From: Nostoc sp. JL33
GTDB taxonomy: Bacteria; Cyanobacteriota; Cyanobacteriia; Cyanobacteriales; Nostocaceae
Length of the DNA stretch: 64,000 nt
Reading direction: 5' to 3'
Assembly (NCBI RefSeq): GCF_017114985.1
Contig: NZ_JABXKP010000078.1
Coordinates: 62,001-126,000, forward strand
A program made the translations under genes and the position numbers. A model generated the notes under the pieces. It saw nothing but the letters and a program-made list of their open reading frames with translations. It was not told where the DNA came from and searched no databases. Shown piece after piece: positions 34,657 to 44,805 of this stretch; position 1 is the first letter of the stretch; each line of letters starts with the position of its first letter.

Positions 34657-36017
34657 GGTTATTTGCTCCTCTGTAACTTCATCAATTTATTGGTATCAAG
34701 TCTAGATATTCACACTCATAGCAATTTCACACTGCTAATCAATCAATTGGCAATACTGATGAATTCTGGTCTATGATACATTACAAGTCAATTGTTGGAG
34801 ATAAGAAACCCAAAATCAACCCACCCCTTAATACTAACATCATCACCAGTTACAAATCAATTACCCAAAGTATCATCAGCATATCTTTTGAAGCAATTAC
34901 GCTCCTTTATTATTGATTTTTGCATATTTTAAAACACAATTATGTTTAATTTAATTATCCAATATAGTATAGTTCCTGGAAAAGATGAATAATCGACCGA
35001 GCAACGATTTTATTACCTAACAGACAAATTACTACTAACAGCAAATACCAACATAATTCCGAATTATTAAACCAGAGATTTGTTTTAAGTGTTAATAGTC
35101 TGGTTATACTTCTATGTAATTCTGATTAAATGCAATTAATTAAATATAAAATGTCCGTTTTTCTCCTCTAATTTTTTGCTAGATAATCCAATCATATCAA
35201 GCTGGGTACGTAGTGAGCGATCGCTAACCATGAAAGAAAGCACTTTTCATCCTCCCCCTGCTCAAGAATAGCTTTCTTTAGGAGTCCGGTCAAATACTTG
35301 TAATTAGGGATTTAGGATGACAAAGACGTGGGTATGTGCGACAATTGCACTTGTGTCATACTGCACGCAGACATCTGCATTAAATGCCGTACTATCAATA
35401 TAATTACTCCTAAAGACATTTTCGGGACTAAAAGTACTAACAGTGGTAACATTAGCACCAAGGATAATACTTGGCAAGCCAGCAACACCCGCGATCGCCA
35501 CTAAGGGGCTGACAAATAATAAAAATACTCAACTACTTATTCTGGGGTGGGCGTCTCGCCCGCCCTAGCCAAAAGCGGACTTTTGAACACACCCCACAAG
35601 TAGTAGTAATTTATTTGTTGGAAATCCCTAATATTCTAATTGAAGCGAAAAGATTTACGTTTAGAGGATGTTTGAAAAGTATTGGGCGAATAGAATAGAG
35701 CCTCCGGCACGCTGACGCGAACGCTACTAGGCATCTCCAGAAATTAAGTTTTCACCTAGATAGGATAAGGGCTTGAGATTCTTTTTCGGAGATGTCTACT
35801 ACACAAACGTTCGGTTTTGACGTTCCCCCCGTACCACTTCTCTACGGGACGCTCCGCGTAGCTTGTCCTCCGCAGGAGTACGTGGAAGCAAGCTACACGT
35901 AGCGTCTGCGTCAAGAGAAGGGTAGTCCACCTCCGTGGAAAGCATGAGAAATCAAGGTTTGTTTATATATAACCCACGATGGTACTACGTTGCAATTTTA
36001 ACCTAACTCTTCAACCA
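34657..36017. other. 1.36-kb gene-poor region upstream of the sigma factor gene
   Basis: AT-rich and mostly featureless to about 35200, where the sigma-factor promoter must lie. It contains a weak ORF (35304-35501), the ggggtgggcgtctcgcccgcc repeat word (about 35544-35570), a short inverted repeat (aggcatctcc near 35729 with ggagatgtct near 35788), and a GC-rich palindromic repeat cluster (about 35840-35925). Confidence 0.5.
35304..35501 (-). CDS. Doubtful small ORF, possibly a gene remnant
   Basis: 65 codons from GTG 35501, with the frame open a further 11 codons upstream without a start. The translation opens with a hydrophobic stretch (VAIAGVAGLPSIILG), then a plain soluble segment. No ribosome site and no recognised family. 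It could be an exported peptide or the 3' end of a decayed gene. Confidence 0.2.
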   Translation of the reverse strand: MAIAGVAGLPSIILGANVTTVSTFSPENVFRSNYIDSTAFNADVCVQYDTSAIVAHTHVFVILNP

Positions 36018-36446
36018 TCACTTTAGTAGATATTGGTTAAGAAAAGCATTTACCTCATTGGCGCATAACCCGACATTAACTGTCTTTCCTGCTTTTTTGA
36101 GAATGTCCAATCCTTGACCATGATTACGGGGGTCTGGATCAACTATAGATACATATATTTCATGTATACGACGATCTTCAGCGATCGCTAAAGCACATGC
36201 GGGTGTGCGTCCATGAAAAGAACAAGGTTCAAGAGTTACATACATTTTCAAGAAGTCGAAAGCTTTGCCTTGAATCTGGTTAAGTGCGTCAGCCTCAGCA
36301 TGGTGTTTTCCAGGTGCCCGCGTGTATCCTTTAGCTACTATCTCTTGGGCATCTGTGATTATACAGCCTACTGGTGGGTTCGGCAAACATTCCGGCAAAG
36401 CTTTTCTGCTTTGAGCTAAAGCAGCCAGCATAAATATTTCATCCAT
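36018..36446 (-). CDS. RibD-type deaminase domain protein
   Basis: 142 aa. Cytidine/deoxycytidylate-deaminase zinc site HAEADAL (His, Glu) plus PCSFHGRTPAC (two Cys), as in the N-terminal half of RibD. PNPPVGCIIT is the substrate loop. The C-terminal reductase half of bifunctional RibD is absent, so this is a stand-alone deaminase of the riboflavin type or a related pyrimidine deaminase. The final residues (NEVNAFLNQYLLK) match the usual inter-domain junction, which may mean a natural split or a 3' truncation. Confidence 0.8.
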   Translation of the reverse strand: MDEIFMLAALAQSRKALPECLPNPPVGCIITDAQEIVAKGYTRAPGKHHAEADALNQIQGKAFDFLKMYVTLEPCSFHGRTPACALAIAEDRRIHEIYVSIVDPDPRNHGQGLDILKKAGKTVNVGLCANEVNAFLNQYLLK

Positions 36447-36482
36447 GTTTTAACGTAAACTACCTAGATAAATTACACTAAG

Positions 36483-36580
36483 CTAAAACACATCTAAGAT
36501 TATATTAAAATTTTCTCAATATCTTGTGGGGTGGCCCCGAAAGCCCGCCCTGATGGGAGCAACTTAAATGCAGATTGCTT
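36483..36580. repeat. Dispersed repeat, copy B (about 98 bp)
   Basis: Partner of 6358-6456. Sits just upstream of the deaminase gene. Confidence 0.7.
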
Positions 36581-36619
36581 ACCAAGAATTAGTTATCTAT
36601 TGTTAAAAAAGTTTTTATA

Positions 36620-37036
36620 TCAAAACTTACTAACTGTCACACTAATACCAGAATCGAGTTTAGGAACCTTGAGATACTCAATTGGCTCAGTACTTTGAGA
36701 ACTTTGAATATTTGTTGGCTTTTGACATTGCTTAAAGAAAGCGTCTGGGTTCTTGATGAACTCAAGCGGGTTAATATTTTGGTAGCCTCGCTCCCGCACT
36801 AGCGAAATTGATTCAGCAGTTTGTTTTGGATTATTAGTCTGTCCGATAAAATTACTCCATGTAGTGTTAATCGTGGCTGGTTGCGTCAATAAAACTCCAG
36901 CCTGATTGCGATAGTGAAACGGCTCCTTTGCAGCATCGCCTGTTGTCATGAGAACATTCTCTTGGTTGGCATAGGCACACTGGGGGAGAGCGAGTGCACT
37001 AATCACAACGATTAAGGTGATGGAAGAGGATTTCAT
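36620..37036 (-). CDS. Exported hypothetical protein
   Basis: 138 aa with a clear signal peptide: MKSSSITLIVVISALALPQ and cleavage likely after AYA (residue ~23). The mature part is about 115 residues, soluble, without recognised motif; two Cys positions at most, so no disulfide-rich fold. It is single, between a deaminase gene and a long spacer. Confidence 0.7.
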   Translation of the reverse strand: MKSSSITLIVVISALALPQCAYANQENVLMTTGDAAKEPFHYRNQAGVLLTQPATINTTWSNFIGQTNNPKQTAESISLVRERGYQNINPLEFIKNPDAFFKQCQKPTNIQSSQSTEPIEYLKVPKLDSGISVTVSKF

Positions 37037-37183
37037 AATTCAATCTCTTAACATTTAATGTCAGTTTAATAATTACAATTGCCTAGATACAGAAACCCAA
37101 AAAATAGCACCCTAGTTTGAGTACCTCAGATTAACACAGCTAGTAAGAAGTATAGGTAAAGTTCATTAAAAATATAGTGAAGT

Positions 37184-37348
37184 TTAGCCAGATGTAGACT
37201 TTTGTCTGGGAGCAGCCAGTTGAGCAACCCATGCTCTAACCACGTCGGAATTTGACACTCGCCTGTTATCTGCTTCCTGCTGCAACTGCGCTAACTTATA
37301 TTCTGTTAACCGTATTAATGGCAGGAGAGAAGAGGGTTGTAGCCTAGT
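37184..37348 (-). pseudogene. Fragment resembling a ribbon-helix-helix antitoxin
   Basis: The minus-strand frame reads PLIRLTEYKLAQLQQEADNR then RVSNSDVVRAWVAQLAAPRQ before a stop at 37184. The pattern strand-helix-turn-helix with SxSDVVRxWV is that of RHH (Arc/CopG-like) DNA-binding proteins. There is no ATG, GTG or TTG at the front, and an in-frame stop lies at 37349, so it looks like the 3' remnant of a gene. Assignment is by eye. Confidence 0.35.
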
Positions 37349-38125
37349 TTATCTTTCTTCAGATAGTTTGGTTTTATTGTGCAAACTTACTTACTAGCCG
37401 TTTATCTCTCATGCGTGTTCCCATGCGGTTACAGAGATAAGACAACATATATACTGCTCGCAAGTCTTTACAAATTTCATACTAAAATCACACAATCTTA
37501 ATATTCTCAATTCCGTATCGTTCTTAAAATTAACCATTATTCAGAGCAAGAATTAATTGTTGTTGGAAGCTTTTTAAACAGCTTACATAAATATCCGTCC
37601 AGTCTTTCCAAGTGTTTATTATAACTGCACAAAGCCTCACTCTAAAGTGGTTCTATTGCTTGTAGGCTGGCACAATTACTCTATTCCTTACGCTTAAGCC
37701 ATTAATTTCTCTTGTCTTTTCACAATCAGCGAATATACTGCCATGTATAAATTGTTTGTAAAGTTATTCAATTAAGTCTTTTTACATAATATGATGTTGA
37801 GTATTAGATTACTAATCAATACTTGCATCACTAACAACACAAAACTAAGTTAACCAAAAAAAATGGAAAGCCTCTAAATCCGGGAGAAAGTTGTGAGTTA
37901 TCCTCTTTTTGCTGTCAGGATAGTATCAAGCAATATCAGCTAATATTGCGATTGATAAAACTATTAGTTTGCTTGAGATATTGAACAACCTCGCCAAAAA
38001 GGCATTAGCTGACAATTAACGCAAATATTACCATTGGGAAGTAGACTACAGTGCTACTGTCAGGAAAATATTGAGAAAAATCTGCTGTAAGTAAATAGTC
38101 TTTTTTTATAAAGCTTGTATATATT
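37349..38125. other. Long leader/promoter region of the exopolysaccharide locus
   Basis: About 780 bp, AT-rich, without ORFs. It precedes the tyrosine-kinase gene that opens the locus and probably carries its promoter. No strong hairpin or known riboswitch was recognised. Confidence 0.5.
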
Positions 38126-40330
38126 ATGACGATGGAATCTTTACCAAACTTTGAAGAAGTAAATATTCAGAAATACTTAGAAGTTCTTCAACGGCGTTGG
38201 CTATCTATAGTAGGAATTTTTGGCATAGCTGTTACCCTTGGATGCTTGTATGCATTTTCACTAAAACCCTCATACAAGGCAGAAGCAAGTTTGATGATTA
38301 AAACAAATCGCTCTTCCTCACTTACAGGGTTAACGCAAGACATAGGACGCCTGGAAGCTTTGAATGTGAACGACAATCCCCTGGAAACTCAGGTGAGAAT
38401 TGTTGGTTCAAATCCAGTCATTGAGAAAACAATTAATTCCCTCAAGCTCAAAGATAGTAAAGGCAAACAGCTGTCGATTCCCGACTTGGCAAAACAACTA
38501 AAAATAGAAGGAATCAAAGGCACTGATGTTGTACAACTTTCTTATAAAGGCAGTAATCCTGAACTGGCTGCCAAAATCGTCAATCAAGTTATCGACAGTT
38601 ATATCGACCTAAATATTAAGGCTAATCAGAATGAAGCACTGACAGCCAAAGAGGTTCTCGTAACGGAAGTACCCAAAGCTGAGGAAATTGTCAGAAGAGC
38701 CGAATCAAAACTGCGGCTATTTAAAGAAAAGAATAAAGTTGTTGTCTTGGGACAAGAAGCAACCGCAGCAGTCGATACGATTTCCAAGTTAGGAAACCAA
38801 ATTTCTCAAGGTTTGGCTCAACTAGATGATGTCAAAGGTCGTTTAGAACAGTTACGCACTGAAGCTCAGGTAGATTCACAGCAAGGTGTAATCGCATCTG
38901 AATTGAGTCAAGCACCTGGGGTTCAGAAAGTGCTTGCCCAACTCCAAGAAACAGAAAGCCTACTGGCACTAGAGCGGACTCGTTTTGAACCTGGACACCC
39001 TACAATTATTAACTTAGAAGAAAAAGTCGTAGCTCTTAATAGCTTGCTAAAAGAGCGGACAGGACAAGTAGCGGGTACAGCGCAGATAACGCCGGGAAGT
39101 TTACAGGTTGGACAACTGCGCCAAAGCCTAATTGCAGATATTACTCGTGCTCAGGCAGAACGCGTTGGTCTAGAGAGACAAATTGCCACACTCATGCGAC
39201 AGCAAGATGCCTACATCAAACGAGCAAATAATTTGCCAAGGCTAGAACAGAGCCAACGAGAGTTAGAACGGAAGTTGCAAGCAGCTCAAACGACTTACGA
39301 AACACTTTTAAAGAAACGCCAAGAAATTGATATTGCACAGAACCAAAAAATTCCTAATGCTCGTGTCATTTCCTATGCCTTAATTCCCGATAAAGCAGAA
39401 GGTCCCCGCAAAATCCTGTTTATTGTTGGTGGAGGAGGAGTTGGTCTTTTCTTAGGTATCATTGTTGCCTTTAGTTTAGACTTGATAGACCGCTCGGTGA
39501 AGACGGTCAAAGAAGCCAAAGAAGTCTTGAAATACAGTGTTTTGGGAGTGATTCCCACACAAGCTAGAAACGGGAAAGCTCATACTTCTATAGCAGGACT
39601 CGATAGACCTATTCCCAAAATCATTGGCAGAGATATTCCTTACTTCCCTGTTGGTAACGCATATCAAATACTACAAGTGAACTTGAAGTTCCTCCGTTCT
39701 GATAAACCGCTCAAAAGCATTGTAGTTACAAGTTCCGTTGCCAAAGAAGGAAAGTCTGACGTATCTGCAAATTTAGCTGTGACTATGGCTCAGTCCGGGC
39801 GTCGGGTGTTGTTGGTGGATGCAGATATGCGTCATCCCATACAGCATCATATCTGGGGGCTAACAAATGCGATCGGACTAAGTAATGTCATTGCCGGCCA
39901 AGTTTCTTTAGATGCAGCTGTGCAAGAAGTGATGCCTAATCTGGAGGTTCTTAGTTCGGGAGTTTTGCCTCCCAATCCAGTAGCAATGCTAGATTCTCAA
40001 CGCATGGCAACATTAATTAGTAACTTTGGGAGAGATTACGACTTAGTAATTTTTGATACTCCACCTCTCTCAGGAATAGCAGATGCTGCTGTTTTAAGTA
40101 CCCTCACTGACGGTATGTTATTAGTCGTTCGCCCTGGAGTGGTTGACTTGAACAGCGCGAATGCAGCTAAAGAGTTTTTAACTCAGTCAGGTCAGAAGGT
40201 GTTAGGCATAGTCATCAATGGTGTAAATACTAAAAATGAACCTAAGAATTATTTTGGTGACACCAAAAAACAACAAATCGAACAAGATTTAGTATCTAGC
40301 AGCTTAACAAAATTTTCCAAAGAGCGTTAA
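38126..40330 (+). CDS. Wzz/BY-kinase: polysaccharide co-polymerase with tyrosine autokinase
   Basis: 734 aa. Wzz domain with TM1 at ~28-50 and TM2 at ~430-455, with a long periplasmic coiled coil between (two helical stretches with VLAQLQETESLLALER and QRELERKLQAAQTTYETLLKK parts). The cytoplasmic kinase has Walker A AKEGKSD (Lys543), A' LLVDADMRHP and Walker B LVIFDTPPL. It controls chain length and export of Wzy-dependent polysaccharides. Oddities: the residue after GKS is Asp instead of the usual Thr, and the C-terminal tail lacks the expected tyrosine cluster (one Tyr only). First gene of the locus; ATG 38126 or ATG 38132. Confidence 0.9.
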   Translation: MTMESLPNFEEVNIQKYLEVLQRRWLSIVGIFGIAVTLGCLYAFSLKPSYKAEASLMIKTNRSSSLTGLTQDIGRLEALNVNDNPLETQVRIVGSNPVIEKTINSLKLKDSKGKQLSIPDLAKQLKIEGIKGTDVVQLSYKGSNPELAAKIVNQVIDSYIDLNIKANQNEALTAKEVLVTEVPKAEEIVRRAESKLRLFKEKNKVVVLGQEATAAVDTISKLGNQISQGLAQLDDVKGRLEQLRTEAQVDSQQGVIASELSQAPGVQKVLAQLQETESLLALERTRFEPGHPTIINLEEKVVALNSLLKERTGQVAGTAQITPGSLQVGQLRQSLIADITRAQAERVGLERQIATLMRQQDAYIKRANNLPRLEQSQRELERKLQAAQTTYETLLKKRQEIDIAQNQKIPNARVISYALIPDKAEGPRKILFIVGGGGVGLFLGIIVAFSLDLIDRSVKTVKEAKEVLKYSVLGVIPTQARNGKAHTSIAGLDRPIPKIIGRDIPYFPVGNAYQILQVNLKFLRSDKPLKSIVVTSSVAKEGKSDVSANLAVTMAQSGRRVLLVDADMRHPIQHHIWGLTNAIGLSNVIAGQVSLDAAVQEVMPNLEVLSSGVLPPNPVAMLDSQRMATLISNFGRDYDLVIFDTPPLSGIADAAVLSTLTDGMLLVVRPGVVDLNSANAAKEFLTQSGQKVLGIVINGVNTKNEPKNYFGDTKKQQIEQDLVSSSLTKFSKER

Positions 40331-40405
40331 GTTCTCCTCTGGATTGCAAAAGCGACCCTGACTACAACGATCTAAACCAAATTTTTTGACTGTAGGACTA
40401 AATTA

Positions 40406-41347
40406 ATGACATTAAGCAAAAATCTCAAGCAATTCGTAAAATCAAATACTCCATTAGCTAAATGGAAAGGCTCTCTTTATACAAAGGCAATAATTCTCAA
40501 AAATTATGTAAAAAATTATGATATATATCAGCAAATTTTATCTCCCCAACAGAGTAATGAATTAGTTAGCAATCTTATTAAAGATACTAAACCTTTTATG
40601 ATTACTCGCTTTGGTAGCACAGAAGCTTATTGTGTGCATGAATACCTAAAAGGAGGTTACAAGGGTTCTATATTCGAGTCGATGTCTAATGATTCTGGTT
40701 TTTTCCCAGTAGATGGAAAACATTTAGATCGATTTAGTCAACTTTTTCTAGAATCGTCAAAATCTATAGATACTCTGGGAGTATGGCTTCAAATTGGAGA
40801 GCCGGAAATTATCAGAAATTCTTGCCGAAAAGCTTCTTTTGTGGAATTAAATACACTTGAACCTTATTATCACAACGACCCTTGGAGCAAGAATCTTGAA
40901 GGAAAAAAGGTTTTAGTCATTCATCCTTTTGCAGAAACAATTTTATCACAATATAAAAACCATAGGAAGTTAATTTTTGAAAACCAAAATATTCTGCCCG
41001 AATTTGAACTAATTCCCTTCAAAGCAGTTCAGTCTCTGGCTGGAACTCAAACCCAGTTCAATACTTGGTTTGATGCTTATGATTGGATGTGTAATAAGAT
41101 TAAAGATCAAGATTTTGACATAGCTATTATCGGATGTGGTGCTTATGGACTTCCATTAGCTGCTTACATTAAATCTCTGGGTAAACAGGCTGTACATCTT
41201 GGAGGGTCAACTCAAATTCTTTTTGGAATTAAAGGCAACCGTTGGGATAAAATTCCATTTTTTCAGTCTCTTTATAATGAATACTGGGTGAGGTGTAGAC
41301 CTGATGATATTCCTACAAGTTCCTCAAAATATCCAGCGTATTGGTAA
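40406..41347 (+). CDS. GT-D-fold glycosyltransferase-like protein
   Basis: 313 aa. FMITRFGSTEAYCV resembles the RxGxxE site of GT-D (DUF1792-like) sugar transferases, and SLGKQAVHLGGSTQILFGIK plus GNRW near the end is the characteristic C-terminal signature in such capsule genes. No membrane segment. It probably adds a sugar to the repeat unit; donor and linkage unknown. The DNA is more AT-rich than the flanking core genes. Confidence 0.65.
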   Translation: MTLSKNLKQFVKSNTPLAKWKGSLYTKAIILKNYVKNYDIYQQILSPQQSNELVSNLIKDTKPFMITRFGSTEAYCVHEYLKGGYKGSIFESMSNDSGFFPVDGKHLDRFSQLFLESSKSIDTLGVWLQIGEPEIIRNSCRKASFVELNTLEPYYHNDPWSKNLEGKKVLVIHPFAETILSQYKNHRKLIFENQNILPEFELIPFKAVQSLAGTQTQFNTWFDAYDWMCNKIKDQDFDIAIIGCGAYGLPLAAYIKSLGKQAVHLGGSTQILFGIKGNRWDKIPFFQSLYNEYWVRCRPDDIPTSSSKYPAYW

Positions 41348-41413
41348 TTCTAGGTTTTCAAAAGTATCTACTTTCTCTTTTGTTCAGTACCGAGGCATTA
41401 AGCACCACTTTAT

Positions 41414-42430
41414 ATGAATAAAAATAAAATCAAAACATCTTGTTTAATTAATAACTACAATTACGCTGAATTTCTCTCAGAAGCAATTGTTAGCGCTTTA
41501 AATCAAACAGTTAAATTTGATGAAATTATTATAGTTGATGATGCATCCACAGATAATTCTCTGGAAGTCATCACTAGATTTACTCAATTAGCTAATGTAA
41601 AATCTATCTTGAAAGAAAAAAACCAAGGACAATTATCATCCTTTAATGAAGGTTTTTTAGCTGCAACTGGGGACATTATATTTTTTTTAGACGCGGATGA
41701 TATTTATGAACCTCAATATTTAGAAACTGCCCTAAATTTTTATAATAGACATACTGAATGTGATTTCCTTTTTTGTGCGTATAAAAAATTTGGGGCAGTA
41801 GAAGAAACATTTCAAGCTGATGCTGTTGATTTAGATTTGGGTTATTCAGTAATCAGAACTTTATATAGTGGTGAATGGATTGGCTCCATAACTTCAACAT
41901 TATCAATGCGTAAAGAAATAATCAGAAAAATTTTGCCTATTCCAAATATAGAAGATTGGCGTGTCCGGGCTGATGACTGCCTAGTATGGGGAGCTTCTTT
42001 GGTAGGGGCTAAAAAGTTTTATATGTCTAAACCTTTAGTCATGTATAGAATACATAAAAATAATCAGTATCATAACAAGAATTTTTTAGACATAGACAAC
42101 AACTATGAATACAAGAGATTCTGGAAACGTAATTCCTTATTTAATTACATCCTGCAAAAAAATAATTTTAGTTTACCGTTATTATTGGCTTTCACTTCTC
42201 TGAATGAGTTAAAAACAATACCATATCCACAAGTTGAAGATTTTATTTCATATTTTAAAATCATATTTTTGTTTGAATACAACTTTTTTTGGAAAATAAA
42301 GGGCATCGTTTTCTTATTTAGCTATTTTTTGACAAATTTGATCGGTGGGAAATTCAAAATTGCGATAAATAATGTGAAATCCTGGATAAACCCACGTTAT
42401 TTTGTACCTTGTAAAAAAATTGCCCGATAG
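41414..42430 (+). CDS. Family 2 glycosyltransferase
   Basis: 338 aa, GT-A fold: SCLINNYNYAEFLSEAIVSA opening, IIVDDASTDNS nucleotide-sugar site, and FFLDADDIY as the DxD metal motif. The C-terminal ~80 residues are hydrophobic (IIFLFEYNFFWKI, IVFLFSYFLTNL), suggesting membrane association. Inverting transferase by family. Part of the exopolysaccharide locus. Confidence 0.85.
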   Translation: MNKNKIKTSCLINNYNYAEFLSEAIVSALNQTVKFDEIIIVDDASTDNSLEVITRFTQLANVKSILKEKNQGQLSSFNEGFLAATGDIIFFLDADDIYEPQYLETALNFYNRHTECDFLFCAYKKFGAVEETFQADAVDLDLGYSVIRTLYSGEWIGSITSTLSMRKEIIRKILPIPNIEDWRVRADDCLVWGASLVGAKKFYMSKPLVMYRIHKNNQYHNKNFLDIDNNYEYKRFWKRNSLFNYILQKNNFSLPLLLAFTSLNELKTIPYPQVEDFISYFKIIFLFEYNFFWKIKGIVFLFSYFLTNLIGGKFKIAINNVKSWINPRYFVPCKKIAR

Positions 42431-42476
42431 AGCTTGATAGGGATAGAAAATGTCAGATGATTAATTCCTCAAAATA

Positions 42477-43799
42477 ATGTTAAGTAAATTAAAAATTAAA
42501 AACTTATCAAAATTTAAATCTCGTTCTGGGCTGCGTGCAATTATTGCCAATACAGGCTGGTTGTTTGCTGACCGCATTCTACGTATGGGTGCAAGCTTGG
42601 TCGTAGGAGTATGGGTAGCGCGCTACTTAGGAGTACAGCAATATGGTCTTTTTAACTATGCTTTAGCTTTTGTTAGCTTATTTAGCCCAATTTTCACTCT
42701 CGGACTGGACGACGTAGTAGTTCGCCATATTGTCCGTCAATCATCTAACAAAGAGGAAATTTTAGGAACCACTTTTTGGCTAAAATTTCTGGGTGGAATT
42801 GCTTCTGTCTTATTGGCAGTTAGCACTATGTTTTTCTTAGGTGAGCATGAAACACTGAAGATATGGCTAGTTGCAATTTTAGGAATGGCAGGAATTTTTA
42901 GGGCTACTGATACTATTGAAGTTTGGTTTCAATCGCAGGTGCAGTCAAAATACACTGTGATCGCTAAAAACACAGCGTTTATCCTAAATAGTGTCATCAA
43001 AATAGCGCTAATTTTAACAAAAGCACCATTGTTAGCTTTTGCTTGGGTAACATTAGCAGAATTTGCGATGAGTGCAATTGGCTTGCTGATTGTTTACCAA
43101 GTCAAAGGGTCTTCGTTGTGGTTATGGCGTTGGAGTTTCTCTGCTGCTAAAACTCTTCTGAAAGAGAGTTTACCTCTAATTTTTTCGGGGTTCGCTATCC
43201 TGATTTATATGAGAATAGATCAGGTGATGTTAGGTCAAATGATCGGAAATAGTGAGGTTGGAATTTATTCTGCTGCTGTCCGTATTTCTGAAATTTGGTA
43301 TTTTATTCCGGGAGCTATTGTTTCTTCTGTTGCTCCTTCGATTTACGCAGCTAAGGAAAAATCAGAAAGTCTTTACTATCAGCGAATAGGAAAATTACTC
43401 AGTCTAATGACATGTATATCTTTTGCAATCGCTCTTCCACTGACATTCCTATCTGACAAGATAATTATGGTGATGTTTGGAAGTGGATATGCAGAAGCAG
43501 GAACAATATTAGCAGTTCATATTTGGACTTCCTTATTTGTATTCATGGGTCTTGCAACATCACCTTGGTTTATTGCTGAAGGTTTAAACCACGTTTCTTT
43601 AGGTAAGACTTTATTTGGGGCAATACTAAATATTATTCTGAATTTATTACTTATTCCTAAATATGCGGGACTTGGGGCTGCGATCGCAACAATAATATCT
43701 CAAGCTGCTGCTACTTTTCTATGCAACGCATTTGATTCAAGAACACAAAAAATATTTAAGATTCAGGTGCGATCGCTTCTTCCTTTTTACAAATATTGA
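42477..43799 (+). CDS. Wzx-type oligosaccharide flippase
   Basis: 440 aa, about twelve hydrophobic segments; NTGWLFADRILRMGASLVVG and WVARYLGVQQYGLFNYALAF are typical of RfbX/Wzx MATE-like flippases. It moves lipid-linked repeat units across the cytoplasmic membrane before Wzy polymerisation. Confidence 0.9.
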   Translation: MLSKLKIKNLSKFKSRSGLRAIIANTGWLFADRILRMGASLVVGVWVARYLGVQQYGLFNYALAFVSLFSPIFTLGLDDVVVRHIVRQSSNKEEILGTTFWLKFLGGIASVLLAVSTMFFLGEHETLKIWLVAILGMAGIFRATDTIEVWFQSQVQSKYTVIAKNTAFILNSVIKIALILTKAPLLAFAWVTLAEFAMSAIGLLIVYQVKGSSLWLWRWSFSAAKTLLKESLPLIFSGFAILIYMRIDQVMLGQMIGNSEVGIYSAAVRISEIWYFIPGAIVSSVAPSIYAAKEKSESLYYQRIGKLLSLMTCISFAIALPLTFLSDKIIMVMFGSGYAEAGTILAVHIWTSLFVFMGLATSPWFIAEGLNHVSLGKTLFGAILNIILNLLLIPKYAGLGAAIATIISQAAATFLCNAFDSRTQKIFKIQVRSLLPFYKY

Positions 43800-43850
43800 T
43801 CGTTCTTTCCTAACCTTTATATATCAAGCACATTAGCCAAATTAATCAAA

Positions 43851-44777
43851 ATGCAAACACCAGTAACTTTTATTATTTTCAAGCGCCCACAAATAACAGA
43901 GAAAGTTTTTGAAGCTATTCGCCAAGCCAAGCCAACAAAACTTTTTGTAATTGCAGATGGGCCCCGCAATGACCGCGAAGGTGAGGCAGAAAAGTGTCAA
44001 GCAACTCGCGCAATTATTGAGAGAGTTGATTGGGACTGCGAAGTTATCAAGAATTATTCTAATATCAACTTAGGTTGTGCAAAACGAGTATCTAGTGGTT
44101 TAGATTGGGTATTTAATAATGTTGAAGAGACAATTATTTTAGAAGATGATTGTATCCCTCAACCAACATTTTTCAGATTTAGTGAAGAACTGCTAGAAAA
44201 ATATAGAAACGATACCAGAGTTGCCACAATCTCTGCTCAAAATCTTCAATTCGGACGAAAACGGACAAATTACAGTTACTATTTTTCTCGCTACAACCAC
44301 TGCTGGGGTTGGGCAAGTTGGAGACGTGCTTGGCAGCATTATGATTTGACCATCAAACTCTGGAAAGAGGTACAAGCAGAAAATCTTTTACATGATATTC
44401 TTGTAGACCCAAAAGCAGTAAGCTATTGGCAACGAATATTTGAGTCTGTTTATAACAATCCTACAGGTATAACCTGGGATTACCAATGGACATTTGCTTG
44501 CTGGATGCAGGGTAGCTTAAGCATTATTCCCAACGTAAATTTAATCTCTAATGTTGGTGTTGGTGCAGACGCAACTCATTTCACTTCCACCCAAGAATTT
44601 TCTTTTATCAATATGTCGATGCAAGCAATGGAATTTCCCTTAAAACATCCACCGTTTATTGTGAGGAATATAGAGGCAGATAATTTTACGCAGAAAACAG
44701 TCTTTAAAGCAACTGCATTGGATATTTTTAAAGAGGAAGTGAAAAAAAGATTGAATTACTCAACGATCCAAAAATAG
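43851..44777 (+). CDS. Family 2-like glycosyltransferase (capsular type)
   Basis: 308 aa. VTFIIFKRPQITEKVFEAIR, TIILEDDCIPQPTFF (acidic metal-binding motif) and RYNHCWGWASWRRAWQHYD form the pattern of a GT-A family common in surface-polysaccharide loci. No membrane segment. Sugar specificity not readable. Confidence 0.8.
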   Translation: MQTPVTFIIFKRPQITEKVFEAIRQAKPTKLFVIADGPRNDREGEAEKCQATRAIIERVDWDCEVIKNYSNINLGCAKRVSSGLDWVFNNVEETIILEDDCIPQPTFFRFSEELLEKYRNDTRVATISAQNLQFGRKRTNYSYYFSRYNHCWGWASWRRAWQHYDLTIKLWKEVQAENLLHDILVDPKAVSYWQRIFESVYNNPTGITWDYQWTFACWMQGSLSIIPNVNLISNVGVGADATHFTSTQEFSFINMSMQAMEFPLKHPPFIVRNIEADNFTQKTVFKATALDIFKEEVKKRLNYSTIQK

Positions 44778-44805
44778 TTATGTATGTAGTAAATTAACAA
44801 ATTAA

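Noticed and set aside
35304..35501. Small ORF as a confident gene
   Set aside because: GTG start without ribosome site and no family; kept only as a low-confidence entry.
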